Both the position numbers and the translations under genes were made by a program. This document shows, piece by piece, positions 1 to 10,649 of a DNA stretch of 64,000 nt. Where the stretch lies: assembly GCA_007258455.2 (NCBI GenBank), contig VDFB02270651.1:488044905-488108904 (forward strand), written 5' to 3'. Within the stretch, counting starts at the first letter, position 1, and the number at the start of each line of letters is the position of its first letter. The notes beneath the pieces were generated by a model. That model ran no database searches. It saw only the letters and a list, made by a program, of their open reading frames with translations, and was not told where the DNA came from. The stretch comes from Sequoia sempervirens (Eukaryota; Streptophyta; Pinopsida; Cupressales; Cupressaceae).

Positions 1-308
1 GGATTGGGTGCTGCCTGAGTAGGTAGTTGGGTTGGTTTTGGATTCTGACCTTGATTAGCTACAGGAGGTGGCAAAATGGATTGCTACAGCGGTTGCTGTA
101 GGAAACCAGTGGGTGGATTTGACCATTGTTGGCCTCCTCTCCATTGGTTAGACTATTGCCAATTCTCTTGCAGAGGCTGCCATTGATTTTGCTGTGGTGA
201 TTGCCAATTCCCTTGTGAGGATTACCAATGGTTTTGCTGAGCATTTGGCCAAGGGTTATTCCACTGAGGTTGGGAGTATGGCCCATAGTTTGGAGGGTAC
301 TGGTTCTA
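1..308 (-). pseudogene. Gag C-terminal tail beyond premature stops
   Basis: The gag frame continues below position 309 after two adjacent stops (TGA TAG). Ignoring stops, it encodes a tail rich in Gln, Trp, Asn and Pro with a repeated 'QNxW' pattern, continuous in style with the upstream Gag. Five stops (one TGA, one TAA, three TAG) occur in about 100 codons. I read this as the decayed low-complexity end of Gag. Whether pol followed in the same frame cannot be seen. Confidence 0.6.
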
Positions 309-1496
309 TCATTGACTATTATATGAACCAAAATTTTGCAAAGGGTCATGAGGCATACCTTGTCTTGGGGCCCATGGCCTGTGCTGAGAAATAAAGAACA
401 CTTCCTCCTCTCCTTCAATGGTTTTGAACTTAGTAGGGAGATGTTGCACCTCCAAATTGGCCACTGCTTTGCATCGGCAATCTTTCTTTCTTTGTCGGCA
501 GTGGGGGCAATATTCAGCTAACATTGCCTCAACTTCCTCTTTCTTCCTTCTAGCTTGCATAGTATCTAGTTGAGTAGCTACATAATTGATGATATCATGC
601 TTGAAGTCAGACAAGAGATTAGTAATCTCCCCTTTAGATACTCTAGAGCCACTTCTTTTTATAGAAAAGGGTCTAAAACCCCTTCCCTTCTTTACATCTG
701 CTCTGGAGTAATTGAGACATATTTTCTTGATATCATCCCAATCACTTTGGGTGACATCACCTCCTGCCATGAGGTCAAGGGCCTCCATGCAAGTATCATT
801 GACTCCCCTTAAGAAGAGAATTTTTTGAGATTCCTCATTCAACTCATGATGAGTATTCTTCTGCGCACTAAACAAGAATCTTGACACATAATCCTCCAAG
901 GTTTCATCCTCCTTTTGTGACATTTTGAAGATGTCATCTCCTCTTAGATCATTTCCTCTACAATACTCTTTATATTTACTCAAGAACAAAGTCTTCATTT
1001 GATCCCAAGTGTTAGCTACATTGCTTCCCAATCCCATGAACCATCTCAAGGTTGCCTCCTTTAGAGTAGAGGGAAACAATTTCAACTTGTGTGTTGAGGT
1101 TGTATAGTCATAGCTTCTACAAAGTATTTCAAATTCAAACAAGAAGGTATGAGGGTCCTCATTAATAAGTCCATAGAACTTTGGCAGTAAGGAAGCAGGG
1201 ATGTTCTTGAGGTTATTATTGTCATGTAAGTTAGGGACTGGAAATGGAAAATTAGGATTTGCCATTCTTGGTTGTATTCTTGGATTAGCTCCTAGTTGAT
1301 AAAATACAAGAGCAAGTGGATTATTTGATTTTGTTCCTTCGGATAGGTTAAAGCTTAGTTCAGAGGAAGAAGATGAAGTAACTAAGTCTTGGCCAACATC
1401 TAGATATGGGTCGTCTAGGAATAGGTTCGGTTCAATCTCTTCAATATCTATGCTCCTAGGAAGGAATCTTCCAAATTGGTCTCTTCTTCGATGCAT
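309..1496 (-). CDS. gag: Retrotransposon Gag (capsid) protein
   Basis: A 395-aa reading frame starts at the first ATG after the primer site. Residues about 100-240 match the plant retrotransposon gag domain: a KFYGL...DP start, an LKLFP segment, RWFMGL, then TWDQMKTLFLSKY and an LRGV block. Residues 330-342 hold a compact Cys cluster (CPHC-x6-CRC) in place of a classical CCHC knuckle. Gag forms the cytoplasmic particle that packages element RNA. The frame is open for its full length but ends at two adjacent stops inside a low-complexity tail, so it is C-terminally truncated. Family assignment is firm; present activity is unlikely. Confidence 0.85.
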   Translation of the reverse strand: MHRRRDQFGRFLPRSIDIEEIEPNLFLDDPYLDVGQDLVTSSSSSELSFNLSEGTKSNNPLALVFYQLGANPRIQPRMANPNFPFPVPNLHDNNNLKNIPASLLPKFYGLINEDPHTFLFEFEILCRSYDYTTSTHKLKLFPSTLKEATLRWFMGLGSNVANTWDQMKTLFLSKYKEYCRGNDLRGDDIFKMSQKEDETLEDYVSRFLFSAQKNTHHELNEESQKILFLRGVNDTCMEALDLMAGGDVTQSDWDDIKKICLNYSRADVKKGRGFRPFSIKRSGSRVSKGEITNLLSDFKHDIINYVATQLDTMQARRKKEEVEAMLAEYCPHCRQRKKDCRCKAVANLEVQHLPTKFKTIEGEEEVFFISQHRPWAPRQGMPHDPLQNFGSYNSQ

Positions 1497-1616
1497 ACAG
1501 CAAAAGTAAACTAACTATGGAGATGCTGGAATGTAGAATTCTAAACTAAAAATACTAAGAATGAAATCTTAAACTCTTTACTAGCATGCTTGTAATAGGT
1601 TCTTAGTTTGACACCA

Positions 1617-1634
1617 TCCCCGACAATGGCGCCA
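1617..1634 (-). other. Primer-binding site of Element 1 (tRNA-Asp type)
   Basis: The plus strand reads TCCCCGACAATGGCGCCA, differing at two positions from the 3' end of plant tRNA-Asp plus CCA. It lies four bases from the LTR edge, as expected for minus-strand cDNA priming. Confidence 0.8.
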
Positions 1635-1638
1635 AAAA

Positions 1639-2890
1639 TGTAGTGTTCTTTAATCAGCTCAATAACTAGGAACATGAATTCCTCTACTCAAGGATTGAAC
1701 ATCACAACTGGCAGTCATGACCTACTAAAGAACCATATTTAATTATCAACCAAGGGACATAAACTTGAAATGGGACAACACAAAATATGCACTAATCACC
1801 CTTCCAGACATACATGATTCCTAAAATGCCTTATACTAGAATTTAAGTACTGGAAATAACTTTACTGTTTAACTTTGCTTGGAAATGAAAAACTCAAAAG
1901 ATAACCTATTCTGCTCCTAGTGGCTGTAGGAACAGTTGACAGCTCTGTGTTTCTGCCAGCTGCAGGAATAGTCACATTAACTTCTATGAAGGGAAATGCA
2001 GCTATTCTAACTTGCAAAATAAAAGTATGGATAGTTCCCTAAGTGGGCCCCCTTAGGTAGTGCCAAAATAAGACAACAGATTAGGCAAAAAACTTCATAA
2101 GCTTTATTGATTCAATGCAAACAAGTATATAGCACAATCTCTTGGCTAAATTTCTAAGATTGGAAGTGTGTTACAATAGCAATTTTTTTCCAGCCCCTTC
2201 TCTAAAGGAGAATGGGCTATTTATTGAAAACTAATCCTAACTACTAACCAACCTTCCCTTATAAAATGGGAGGCATTTATTATATTTAACCAACTTAAGT
2301 AAAGAGGTGAATGACAATGCAAGAACTAAGTCAAATTGGTTTAGCAGTCTTAAAGCGCCATCATCCTGGATTCATGCACCACCAAGATTCCTGGCCTAGA
2401 TTTCTAGAACACTCTCCCTGCATGGCGGATGAGTTGAAACTATCTCCTCATCTTTTGCTGTTGAACCAGTCTTTATGGATTTGGTCTTCAATTCTTCAAG
2501 TGGAAATTGAATTCCCTTCCTTTAATCATGGTACTTGCAAAATATCTCGCCATCTTTTCCTGAGGAAGAAGGTTAGCTCAACACATTCATCCTTTAAGAC
2601 AATCCATTACTTTATTCATTCATTCATTAAGTATTAAACTAAGGCAAACATTGTTTCAGATATGGCTGTAGGAAGGTTTATGATCACAAAACGCCATAAA
2701 GTATTTATCAGACTAATAAAACATTAGAGGTAATAATCATGGGACTTCTTATCACAATATACTCATCATATTTAAGTCATAAAAAGGTTTATATCCTATC
2801 CCATAAACATATTGAATGTTTGTTTTAGCATAATAAAAATAGAAAAGTATTTATAAAAGTATGATCAAAATGTGCCAAAGACTTGGCTCA
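1639..2890 (-). repeat. 5' LTR of Element 1
   Basis: The inner edge (TGTAGTG on the plus strand, next to the primer site) is clear. The outer edge is inferred where homology of the neighbouring reverse transcriptase stops: the plus strand ends in ...TTGGCTCA, giving TG...CA termini and a length near 1250 bp, similar to the other LTRs here. The matching LTR is outside the window, so the outer boundary is provisional. A short ATG-started frame at 2311-2637 inside it looks like chance. Confidence 0.55.
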
Positions 2891-2892
2891 TG

Positions 2893-3522
2893 AGTCATGG
2901 CTCTTTGATAAGTAGCCCCAACATTCTTTAGACTAAAAGGCATGACATTCCAACAATAAGTTCCCCATGGACATGTGAAAGCTATTTTCTCCTGGTCTTC
3001 GGGTGCAATTTTGATTTGGTTGTAACCAGAAAAACCATCTATTAATGAATACATGGTATGGCCAGCTGTCAGATCAACTATAGTGTCAATGTTTGGCAGT
3101 GGGAAGTCATCCTTAGGACATACTTTATTAAGATCTCTAAAGTTTGTGCACACTCGAACACTTTTGGCAGGTTTAGATATAGGAACAATGTTAGAGATCC
3201 ATTCTGCATAATCAATTGATCTTATGAAGCCCACATCAAGGAGTTTTCTTAATTCTTCCTTAACCAATAATCTAACATGGGGATGCATCTTTCTAAGTTT
3301 TTGTTTCATATGTTTAACCTCTAGTTTGATAGACAAGTGATGCATGATAAGATCAGGATCAAGACCTGGCATGTCCACATAAGACCAAGCAAAGTTGACC
3401 TGATTTGCTCTTAGAAATTCTATGAACTCTAGTACTTCTTTCTCTATCATGGATGCAACTAACTTTAAAATCTTTGTTTTTTCTGATGTTTCAAGATTGA
3501 CAGCTTTTGTAGGCTCAATCAA
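2893..3522 (-). pseudogene. pol: Reverse transcriptase, N-terminal half
   Basis: The frame encodes the region leading into RT (DMPGLDPDLIMHHLSI) and the RT fingers and palm: KLLDVGFIRSIDYAEWISNIV, VRVCTNFRDLNKVCPKDDFPLP and the first catalytic motif in LIDGFSGYNQI. Homology stops after ATYQRAMT, before the YVDD box that Element D retains in the same place. The codons after this, down to 2851, are unrelated sequence read through from Element 1's LTR. RT copies element RNA into DNA; this copy lacks the second catalytic motif and is inactive. The start codon is arbitrary because Pol is a polyprotein. Confidence 0.85.
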
Positions 3523-4118
3523 GATAGGTGATTGTTCATGGTAGTTCTCTAGGAGAGTGTCAAGATTCCCATCATCTGGTGCCTTAAAAAGGTTTTCACT
3601 ATCTGATATGCTCTTTATTTCAACTTTTGTTTGATCTAATACTGCCAGATTCTGGATTTCACCATTAGATCTTTCTTTTTATTTTTACTTTTGCAGCTAG
3701 GAGACTTGACACTCTACTGATTAAAGACTATGTGCTGGAAATTGCTAGTGGAATAATCATTTGTGTCATCTGTGGAAAGGAAGTTTATGATAGCTTTGTC
3801 ATTTGGGAATATAGGGATATGGATAGGTTTGGATGAATCCCAATTAATGAGATATGGATGAATAAGCGGTAGTGAGTAATTAGGTTGTGTGAAGTAGGCT
3901 ATGGTTATGGTCATAATGGAGTTGATTATAGGATCTGAGGTATGAGGTGGATCAATGGTGATATTGTTCTCTCGATAGTCTTGTTCATTTAAATATGACT
4001 CATTATCACTAGAATCATAGTCACTTTGTAGTTTAGATTCTCGTGTTCGGGACCTTGACCCTTCACCTTCAATTAGAGTTGGGGTATATTTGTGTATTAC
4101 ATCAACCTTTTTATCCCT
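3523..4118 (-). pseudogene. Pol linker between G-patch and RT
   Basis: No known domain. A segment at 3714-3914 is conserved in Element D (52415-52825): a QPN...LPLI...DWDS block followed by a PxFPxD...FLS block in both copies. This indicates a real part of the polyprotein, acidic and probably flexible. Several stops and frame changes are present. Confidence 0.55.
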
Positions 4119-4517
4119 CTAGAACTCATCATTGTAAATAGTATCCCACTCATATTCAGCAGAGTCTGTGTGAGAGTCATTATCTAGGAAATTCTGAATT
4201 GTGGCCAAACATGCTTCTCTTGAATTTGAACCTTCTTGTAATGTGAATAAAGTGTCATGTAGTTGTTTGGATGTTCTTTCTTTTGAGGTAGTATCATAAC
4301 CTAATTTGGTTTTCTCTTTCGCAGCAAGTCCTGGAGGATTAATAGGTTCAACTACTCCTTTTCTCTTTCCAATAAGACCATTACCATCATATCCCATCTT
4401 CTGCATGATTGAATACCCTTTTCCATATCTATCTATTGGTAATTTGACATTAAAAATGGCTTCATCTTCATCTTTATAGAGCCACTTTAGGATTTCTCTA
4501 TCCTCAGGATCTTCCAT
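4119..4517 (-). CDS. G-patch domain segment of Pol
   Basis: A 132-aa open segment begins MEDPEDREIL and contains a glycine-rich G-patch: GKGYSIMQKMGYDGNGLIGK, then VVEPINPPG and a closing KLGYD, matching the hydrophobic-G-x2-G-x3-G spacing of the family at about residues 31-78. G-patches bind nucleic acid or activate RNA helicases, and one follows the protease in betaretroviruses. Here it lies between protease and RT on the same strand, so it is probably a mature Pol segment. Element D has a decayed copy at the same place and Element E keeps a divergent one. The role is inferred. Confidence 0.7.
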   Translation of the reverse strand: MEDPEDREILKWLYKDEDEAIFNVKLPIDRYGKGYSIMQKMGYDGNGLIGKRKGVVEPINPPGLAAKEKTKLGYDTTSKERTSKQLHDTLFTLQEGSNSREACLATIQNFLDNDSHTDSAEYEWDTIYNDEF

Positions 4518-4860
4518 GGGGAATTTTTCTTTGATGAATCATCCATTAAAATTTTTTCTTGGCTTTGTTGGTGGTTGCATTGATGTTGATGTTGCTTATA
4601 GTTGATGTTGGGTGATAGAAGGTTTTCCATGTGATCGAGGTGATGTAGGTAAATTAACAAGACAAAGAGAGTACTCCCCGACTCCATGGTCCTAGAATTT
4701 CAATTTCCTGTCAAAAACATTGGTTAACTAACTAATTTGTGTATCAATCTTGAGAGATAATATCATGAGCTTCTTGATTGTTAGGAACCAAAGTGTCTTG
4801 ACTAGCTTTGATATTGGCACAAGTTTGAATATTTGAATTATCAGTTGGTATCGCAATTTC

Positions 4861-6216
4861 CTATCCATCATAAGGAAAATTAAGACATTGATGATATGTG
4901 GATTGGACAACTTGCATTTCATGGATCCAAGGACGAACCAACAAGATGTTGTATACAAGATCACAATCTAATACTTGATAGAAAGTATTTTTGACAATAG
5001 GTCCCACTCTAATTGGTAGCATGATTAAACCCTTGGATGCTCTTTCCTCATCATCATAGGCTTTAATAGTAATCTTTCTTGTGGGATCAATGGAGTACTC
5101 AGAAAATCCTAAAGCCTGAACCAAATTCATGGTACATATGCTCAAACCAGCCCCTCCATCTATTAGGACATGTCTGACATGAAACTTGTGAATCATGACT
5201 TCTAAGTATAATGATGAATTATGGGTATGAGTCATAGAAATGTCATCTTTTTTAGAAAATGAGAGACATGTGGGTGAAGAAAAGTTTCCTACCATGGCTT
5301 GAAATTGGTCCACATCCAAATCAATGGATACAGTTGTTTCAATGAGGGCCTTTTCGAGAATTTCCTTATGTGCTGGGGAAATCTTCAAGAGTTCTAAGAT
5401 AGAAATTTGAGTAGGAGTTTTCTGAAGTTGGTTGACTAGATCATATTGATGTTGAGGTGGAGGTCCAGTAGAATTTGAAGAGGCACCTTTTAAGAAAAAT
5501 TTAGCATGTTCCCTTGTTGTTGCCTTGACTCCTCTATATTCCACCTTTTTGTTGACTTTAATAACATTGACCCATTCATCATCGGTGTAGATGTGATTGA
5601 TTATTGGATCATCAATATGATTTACACTTTTTCCAGAAGACTCACCCTTTTGATAGTTGGACAAAGGGTTTTGAAATGCTTGGTGGTCTTCATTTGATTG
5701 TTGATGTCCTATTGTGATGGTACCATTTTTGATTAAGTCTTGAATAGCATTCTTCAAGGCTTGATAGTTATTTGTGCGATGACCTTTGCACCGATGATAA
5801 TCATAATAGTATGCCTCATTCCATGATGGAGGCTTCACACTGGGTTCATATTTTCGTTGAGGTGGCAAGGTAATGACATTTTTAGTCATCAACTCTTTGA
5901 ATTTAGATTCCAAAGATTGACCTAGTGGAGTGTAAGTTCTACTAGAGAAGAATGAAAATTGTTGTGGATTTTTATTCGAGGTATTCCCTAAGGAATTGTG
6001 ATTGTTATTGGTTCCTCGATAACCTTGGTTGTTGGAATTCCCTTGATTGGGAGTAGAATGTTGATTTATATTGTTCCTCGGAGGAGGAGGATTGTTTCCT
6101 TGGTTTGTGACCGAGTTGACATTGTTATAGTTTTTATGGTGATGATCACTCAGAGCACTAAGGACAAATGGATTAGTCAAGACATGATTTGCATCAATAG
6201 CACCATCATTCACCAT
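4861..6216 (-). CDS. pro: Gag nucleocapsid region plus aspartic protease
   Basis: A 451-aa open frame. Residues 1-90 are Asn/Gln-rich. Residues 138-165 resemble the Tat zinc-knuckle region (YDYHRCKGHRTNN...LKNAIQDLI), but the expected first and last Cys are Tyr. Residues about 335-445 form a retroviral-type aspartic protease: LIDGGAGLSICT carries the catalytic Asp at residue 353, followed by an IKAYDDEER flap region and a VRPWIHE end typical of Tat elements. The protease would cut Gag-Pol. GAG replaces the more usual GSA or GAS after the Asp, so activity is uncertain. Downstream (4518-4860) is a degenerate linker to the G-patch. Confidence 0.8.
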   Translation of the reverse strand: MVNDGAIDANHVLTNPFVLSALSDHHHKNYNNVNSVTNQGNNPPPPRNNINQHSTPNQGNSNNQGYRGTNNNHNSLGNTSNKNPQQFSFFSSRTYTPLGQSLESKFKELMTKNVITLPPQRKYEPSVKPPSWNEAYYYDYHRCKGHRTNNYQALKNAIQDLIKNGTITIGHQQSNEDHQAFQNPLSNYQKGESSGKSVNHIDDPIINHIYTDDEWVNVIKVNKKVEYRGVKATTREHAKFFLKGASSNSTGPPPQHQYDLVNQLQKTPTQISILELLKISPAHKEILEKALIETTVSIDLDVDQFQAMVGNFSSPTCLSFSKKDDISMTHTHNSSLYLEVMIHKFHVRHVLIDGGAGLSICTMNLVQALGFSEYSIDPTRKITIKAYDDEERASKGLIMLPIRVGPIVKNTFYQVLDCDLVYNILLVRPWIHEMQVVQSTYHQCLNFPYDG

Positions 6217-7181
6217 GTTCTTGTTGTAGGTCCAAAATTTGGACTTGTCCTGATTGTTGTGATGATTGGATGAGCTAGGATTATCCTTGTCAAGTTTTAT
6301 GATTCATCGTTTGATCAAAGCACTTTCAATGGTTATAACATCTTCATTCAATTTCTCAAAAGGAGGAAAATGTAAGTTCAAACAATAGCTCATTTCTGAA
6401 TTCAAGTTGTTAATGAAGGTGACCATCTTTTCCTTTTCAGGAAAAGGACGTGGATATCTATTAAACATTCTTCTCCATATCTGAAGAAAAATAATAAAAG
6501 GTTCACCAGGTTTTTGTGCAACTTTGTAGAGATCTATCATAGTGATTTAGTGGTGGATGTTGTAGGCATATTGTGATATAAACAGATTGATTAATTCTTC
6601 AAATGTCTTGATAGGAGGTGTGATTTTTGATAGCCATTCCATAGAGTGACCTCCAAGACTCTTAGGAAAGAAATGCATCAAGTAAGTATCCTCATGAGCA
6701 AACTCTAAAGTCATGTTTCAGAAGTCTCTAACATGATCGATTGGATCTTATTTCCCATTATAACGATCAAATTTCGGAATTTCACAATGTTTGGGAAATG
6801 GAATCATGTTGAGGCTTTGATCAAAAGGATAAGGAAAAATGTACTTAAGATTATATTTCTTTGTTTTGGTTCCCCCTTTTAATTCTTTAACTTGTCTGTG
6901 AAGTGCCTTAATTTGTTGAGTCAAAGCACTAAGATCAGATAGGGATGTTTCTTCAAATTCTCGGTATCAAATTCATGAGGAAATTTGGCTCCTTGGTTAG
7001 CTAGATAGAGGAAATATTTTTCTTTATCACATTGCAAGATCTTTTCTATGGCTTTGTGAAATTTGGGATCTTGCTCAGCCTCTCTAAGGTGGCATTCATC
7101 CTCTTGTTCATTATCACTATCTACAGGAGTTTTTTTCATCACTTTATACTTGTGGAATGGATTTTCTTCTCTGTTATCCAT
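6217..7181 (-). pseudogene. gag: Gag capsid region, decayed
   Basis: Starts at MDNREENPF (7181). The N-terminal motif DPKFHKAIEKIL...YLANQGAKFPHEFD is shared with D, E and F. A frame change follows, then capsid-like sequence in other frames (YPFDQSLNMIPFPKH, a TYLMHFFPKSL block, ITMIDLYKVAQKPGEPF), ending near 6304. I see at least one frameshift and several stops. Function by family: particle assembly and RNA packaging. Confidence 0.75.
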
Positions 7182-7684
7182 GTCATGTTGAAAAGTGGAT
7201 TACAACTTATACTGTAAAGAGGATTACTACTTTCACCTTCTTCTCAAGTGTTTTTTTATTACCTTATTGTTGGATTCTGTCCTTCGATTTATTGTATTGA
7301 GTTCTTGTGAAGATAGGCATGTGATTTTGAAGAGTTCTTCTAAATTCAGACCACAATTCTGATAAGTGTGATAATGATGATATCTTGATCTGATAAGATG
7401 GGAATTCTATGATATGATCAAATATGTTCCTAATTTTTTATTGTGGCTTTCGATGATGAAGGATGTCAGAATAATATTGGGGAAGTTGAATCAATAACCA
7501 AAAATTTGTTTGAAAGGTGCACTCTTAAAGATTTGATCATTGTTTTTGAAGAAATATTTCAAGATCACTAAAGGATTTGATTGGGATGTGAAGAATATTC
7601 AATAGAAGGTTGTGGTATATTATCAAGCTCAAGAGGTTGATTAAGATTATGTCATTGAGATAGATCTAATCTTTGATAATAAGC

Positions 7685-7906
7685 TCAAGAATCCAAAGGC
7701 TCTACAACATACTTGTCAGTGAATCCCCTAACAAAGTCTTGGTATCTATGAAGAAATCCATGGTAATGAAGCAAGACATGTTGAATTTTGTACAAAAAAT
7801 TTCCTCTTTGCAATGTTTTCTTATACCCTAAATTTTTCTTGGGCTTCTTGATCCTATTGGAAACTAATTTCTTGACAAAATTTGTTGATTTCCACTCTCT
7901 AATCAT
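7685..7906 (-). CDS. Small basic leader ORF (73 aa), unrecognised
   Basis: An ATG-started frame in the leader, about 500 bp upstream of gag, encodes a Lys/Arg-rich 73-aa peptide (MIREWKSTNF start, IKKPKKNLGYKK middle, KYVVEPLDS end). The equivalent stretch in Element D (56461-56682) aligns over its full length without any indel, with the same ATG and terminal stop positions and roughly three quarters of the residues kept, although D has two internal stops. That frame preservation hints at a real small protein. I recognise no family. Confidence 0.4.
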   Translation of the reverse strand: MIREWKSTNFVKKLVSNRIKKPKKNLGYKKTLQRGNFLYKIQHVLLHYHGFLHRYQDFVRGFTDKYVVEPLDS

Positions 7907-8091
7907 GGGAGAAATATCAGTATGTTATTGGACCAAAGATGTGAATAGTTTTTGAATGATTTCAGTTGTTGTTTTTCATGTTCATTTTGGATGATCTTTT
8001 ATCTAAATTAATGTAAATGAAAACAAAGCAAACACTCTGAATTAAATGGAATGTAACCAAACATAAATAAAGCAAGTACATCCTATGGTAA

Positions 8092-8800
8092 GGCTAGGAC
8101 AATATCCGCTAGATTCCACGCGGGTTTCCCCAACCGCATATTAGTAGCATGTGAATTCAAAAGTTTGGATGCACAAGCTCCCCCTTATAGTGCACTCTCT
8201 TCTCAGGCCAACCAAGCTTCCAACCCCCATGAAAATCCCATGGTAGATTGATCACCTCTACTATAGACTGGGAAAATGTGGATGCCTTCACACCGATCGG
8301 TGTTGCGCTAGCAAATAAAAGTTTTTTGGTTTACTACAAAATGGTGTTTAATTCGGGACCCCCGTTCGAGTGGCCATACATGGGGCAAGAGATTTATCAC
8401 CAATTAGGTGGCACTCTAGCCTGAAGAGGTTAAGCTTAATAGGGTTTATGGGAGTACTACTCTGTCTGTATGACACATCCGCAATCGTAATCTTAGGTTT
8501 TCCCTTAAGATTCATATTTGTATACCAGTCAGGGGTAGCTTGGATTTAGCTCCATTGCCTATTTGAGTTGCGTTGGGGGTGATAAAATCCCAAGGTAGGC
8601 CCAATTTCTAGAGGCAATAATTGTTTCTCTTACACCCAAGATCGCATCACTGTGCAAGGGGAGAGGATACTTCGGTTATTACATCAAGGCTACACATGGA
8701 TAAAGTGGGTATGGCTTTCTAATCACCTAGTTTGTACAAGGTGAGAGCATAGTTACCTACCACTTTCAAGCACAATCAAACAATGTAAATAGATTCATTT
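8092..8800 (-). promoter_or_regulatory. Conserved structured leader of Element 2
   Basis: Non-coding leader aligning with E (28757-29440) and partly with C and D. Best-conserved blocks in sense orientation include ATGCTCTCACCTTGT, GAAGTATCCTCTCCCC, AGTAGTACTCCCATAAACCC, CCTCTTCAGGCT and GCCACTCGAACGG. A hairpin pairs 8573-8577 with 8589-8593. Likely roles are RNA packaging or dimerisation (inference). Confidence 0.65.
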
Positions 8801-8978
8801 TAATGCACCAAATCACAATGATTTAAGCTAAGTGAAGGTATTACTTCACAACCAACATGGGGTTCATTTTAACTGCATGATCAAAGTGTGGTGACTATCC
8901 TAGATTGATTCATTTTAAACCAAAAAAGATTATTTCTGTGGAATGCGTCAGACTCATAATCCTTTTTTGTGTTACAAC

Positions 8979-9435
8979 CCAGATGCACAAAAACAGACAA
9001 TATATGCACAGAAACAAATTCTAGATGCATAGAAATAGACCCCAAATGTGCAGAAGAAGACCCTAAATGTGCAGAAATAGACCCTAAATGCACTACAGAA
9101 ATTCCTAAATGTGTTAAAACAGTCCTTAGATGTGCTACTTTAATTAAGTGCAGATTTAACTATGTAAATGACAACAACTAGTGCTCTAAAATCTATCTTA
9201 AATGTGCTAATTTAACTCTCAAATGTGCAACTTTAATTCTTAAATGCACTACTTTAATTAAATGTAGATTTAACTCAAAATATGATGAAACTAAATGTGC
9301 TACTCTAGCTCTTGGATGCACTAAATTAACTCTTAGAAGCGCTGAAATAGCCCTCATATGCACTAAAATATCTGCAAAAAAATAGAAGCATTAAATTCCC
9401 AAATGTGCTACACAAAGTCTCATATGCGCTAAAAT
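8979..9435 (-). repeat. Degenerate short tandem array near the primer site
   Basis: Irregular units of about 12-20 bp built on AAATGTGCxxAAATAGACCC (plus strand). The same type of array occurs in Element C (45672-45910) and three times in Element D. Confidence 0.75.
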
Positions 9436-9518
9436 GCTGAATTTTTCTGAAAGCTGAACTCCGGAATACGGAAACCTATTAGAACACTCTACAAAAAATG
9501 TCAAAATCAGGGCATAGG

Positions 9519-9535
9519 CCCCACGGTGGGTGCCA
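9519..9535 (-). other. Primer-binding site of Element 2 (tRNA-Lys type)
   Basis: The plus strand CCCCACGGTGGGTGCCA matches the 3' end of plant tRNA-Lys plus CCA with one transition. It is five bases from the LTR and identical to the site in Element D. Confidence 0.85.
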
Positions 9536-9540
9536 TTTTA

Positions 9541-10649
9541 TGTGTGTATGAAAATATGATTATCCTAATGAATTCAAAACACATTCAATAAAGCCTTATA
9601 TTAAAGAAACTGAAAGAAAAATAAACAAACTCTTTATGGAAGCTTCTTCGAAGTCATGTAATTGCTCTCTATCTCTAGTGTTTCGTTGATTCAAGTTTCT
9701 CTCAGATTTAGTATGCCAAGCTCAACAAAATGGACTACTAGAGAATGAGATTTAAACTCAAATGCATATTATATAAAATGCAAGATTATTGCTAAGATAT
9801 GATAAGATTATTGCTAGAATGTTAAAGATGCAAGTGCATAAGCGTAATTGTGTGTGCATGTCTGTGTCTATATCTCTAACCAATGCTTGGATTTGCACAT
9901 GTATTTATAGAAATTTTTGAGGATTTTGATAGACTAAATTGGTCAACGACTGTGATAATTCTTGACAGATCGAACGGTCAAAGATGGATGATACTGGAGA
10001 GAAAAATAGAAGAAAATGAATAAAGTAGGATTTTTCTATTTTCATGGAAGAGATAAGATGAGATGATAAATAATCATCTTTTTTAGAAGATAATGGAAAG
10101 ATATTGAGAAGATAAATAATGAATTATCAAATTCAATTATTTATTTATGGGTGCATGTTGATTTTTCTTAATTAAATAAATATTTAATTAAGATTTTGAG
10201 CAAATTAGAAGATTTCATAATTAAATGAAATATCTAATTATGATTTGAAGAAAGCAGAATATTTTTAATTAAATAAAATATTTAATTAAACTTGAAGAAA
10301 TGACATGTGTTATTAAATTAATTAAATAAAGTATTTAATTAATTAGAAGAAAGTTTAAAATAGAAGAAAAGAAATATTTAAATTTAATTAAAAAGATTTA
10401 ATTAAATTCAAAAGATGATAATTAATTTAAATAAATAAAATTTATTTATTTAATTAATCAAGTAGATATGTGAAATAATCAAATTAAATAAATTTATTGA
10501 ATTATGGTGGGAGAATAAAATGAATGAACAATATAATTATATTGATTAAATTTAATTACATGTAGAAGACTTTAGAGAAATTAATTAAATAATAAATATT
10601 TAATTAAATGTCAGGATTAATTAGACATGACCAATTTTATACACATACA
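9541..10649 (-). repeat. 5' LTR of Element 2
   Basis: TG...CA termini, about 1.1 kb. It is related to the D LTRs through the GACATGACCAATTTTAT block near one end and the CTCTATCTCTAGTGTTT block near the other. A minus-strand TATA-like CTATAAATAC lies at 9901-9910. The U3 part (about 10130-10620) is a series of TTAATTAAAT palindromes. Confidence 0.8.

Larger units (their letters stand above)
1..2890 (-). mobile_element. Element 1: Ty3/gypsy LTR retrotransposon, 5' part only
   Basis: Read on the minus strand from the right, this holds a 5' LTR, a primer-binding site matching tRNA-Asp and a gag gene; it leaves the window on the left before any pol domain. Its right end coincides with the point where Element 2's reverse transcriptase loses homology, so Element 1 probably inserted there. 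The lineage is uncertain: a tRNA-Asp primer is common in Athila and Tat elements, but without pol this cannot be fixed. The 3' LTR and target duplication lie outside the window. Confidence 0.75.
2893..10649 (-). mobile_element. Element 2: Tat-lineage Ty3/gypsy retrotransposon, 3'-truncated
   Basis: On the minus strand the order is LTR, tRNA-Lys primer site, tandem array, structured leader, small basic ORF, gag, zinc-knuckle-like region, protease, G-patch, linker and reverse transcriptase. Sequence beyond the middle of RT is absent because Element 1 sits there; the remainder, if it survives, is left of the window. Gag has frameshifts and stops while protease, G-patch and RT segments are open. 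Elements 2 and D are close relatives: LTR, leader, proteins and primer site all align. Confidence 0.85.

Noticed and set aside
8979..9435. CRISPR-like array of short repeats
   Set aside because: Units are irregular with no constant-length spacers, and the context is a plant retrotransposon leader.
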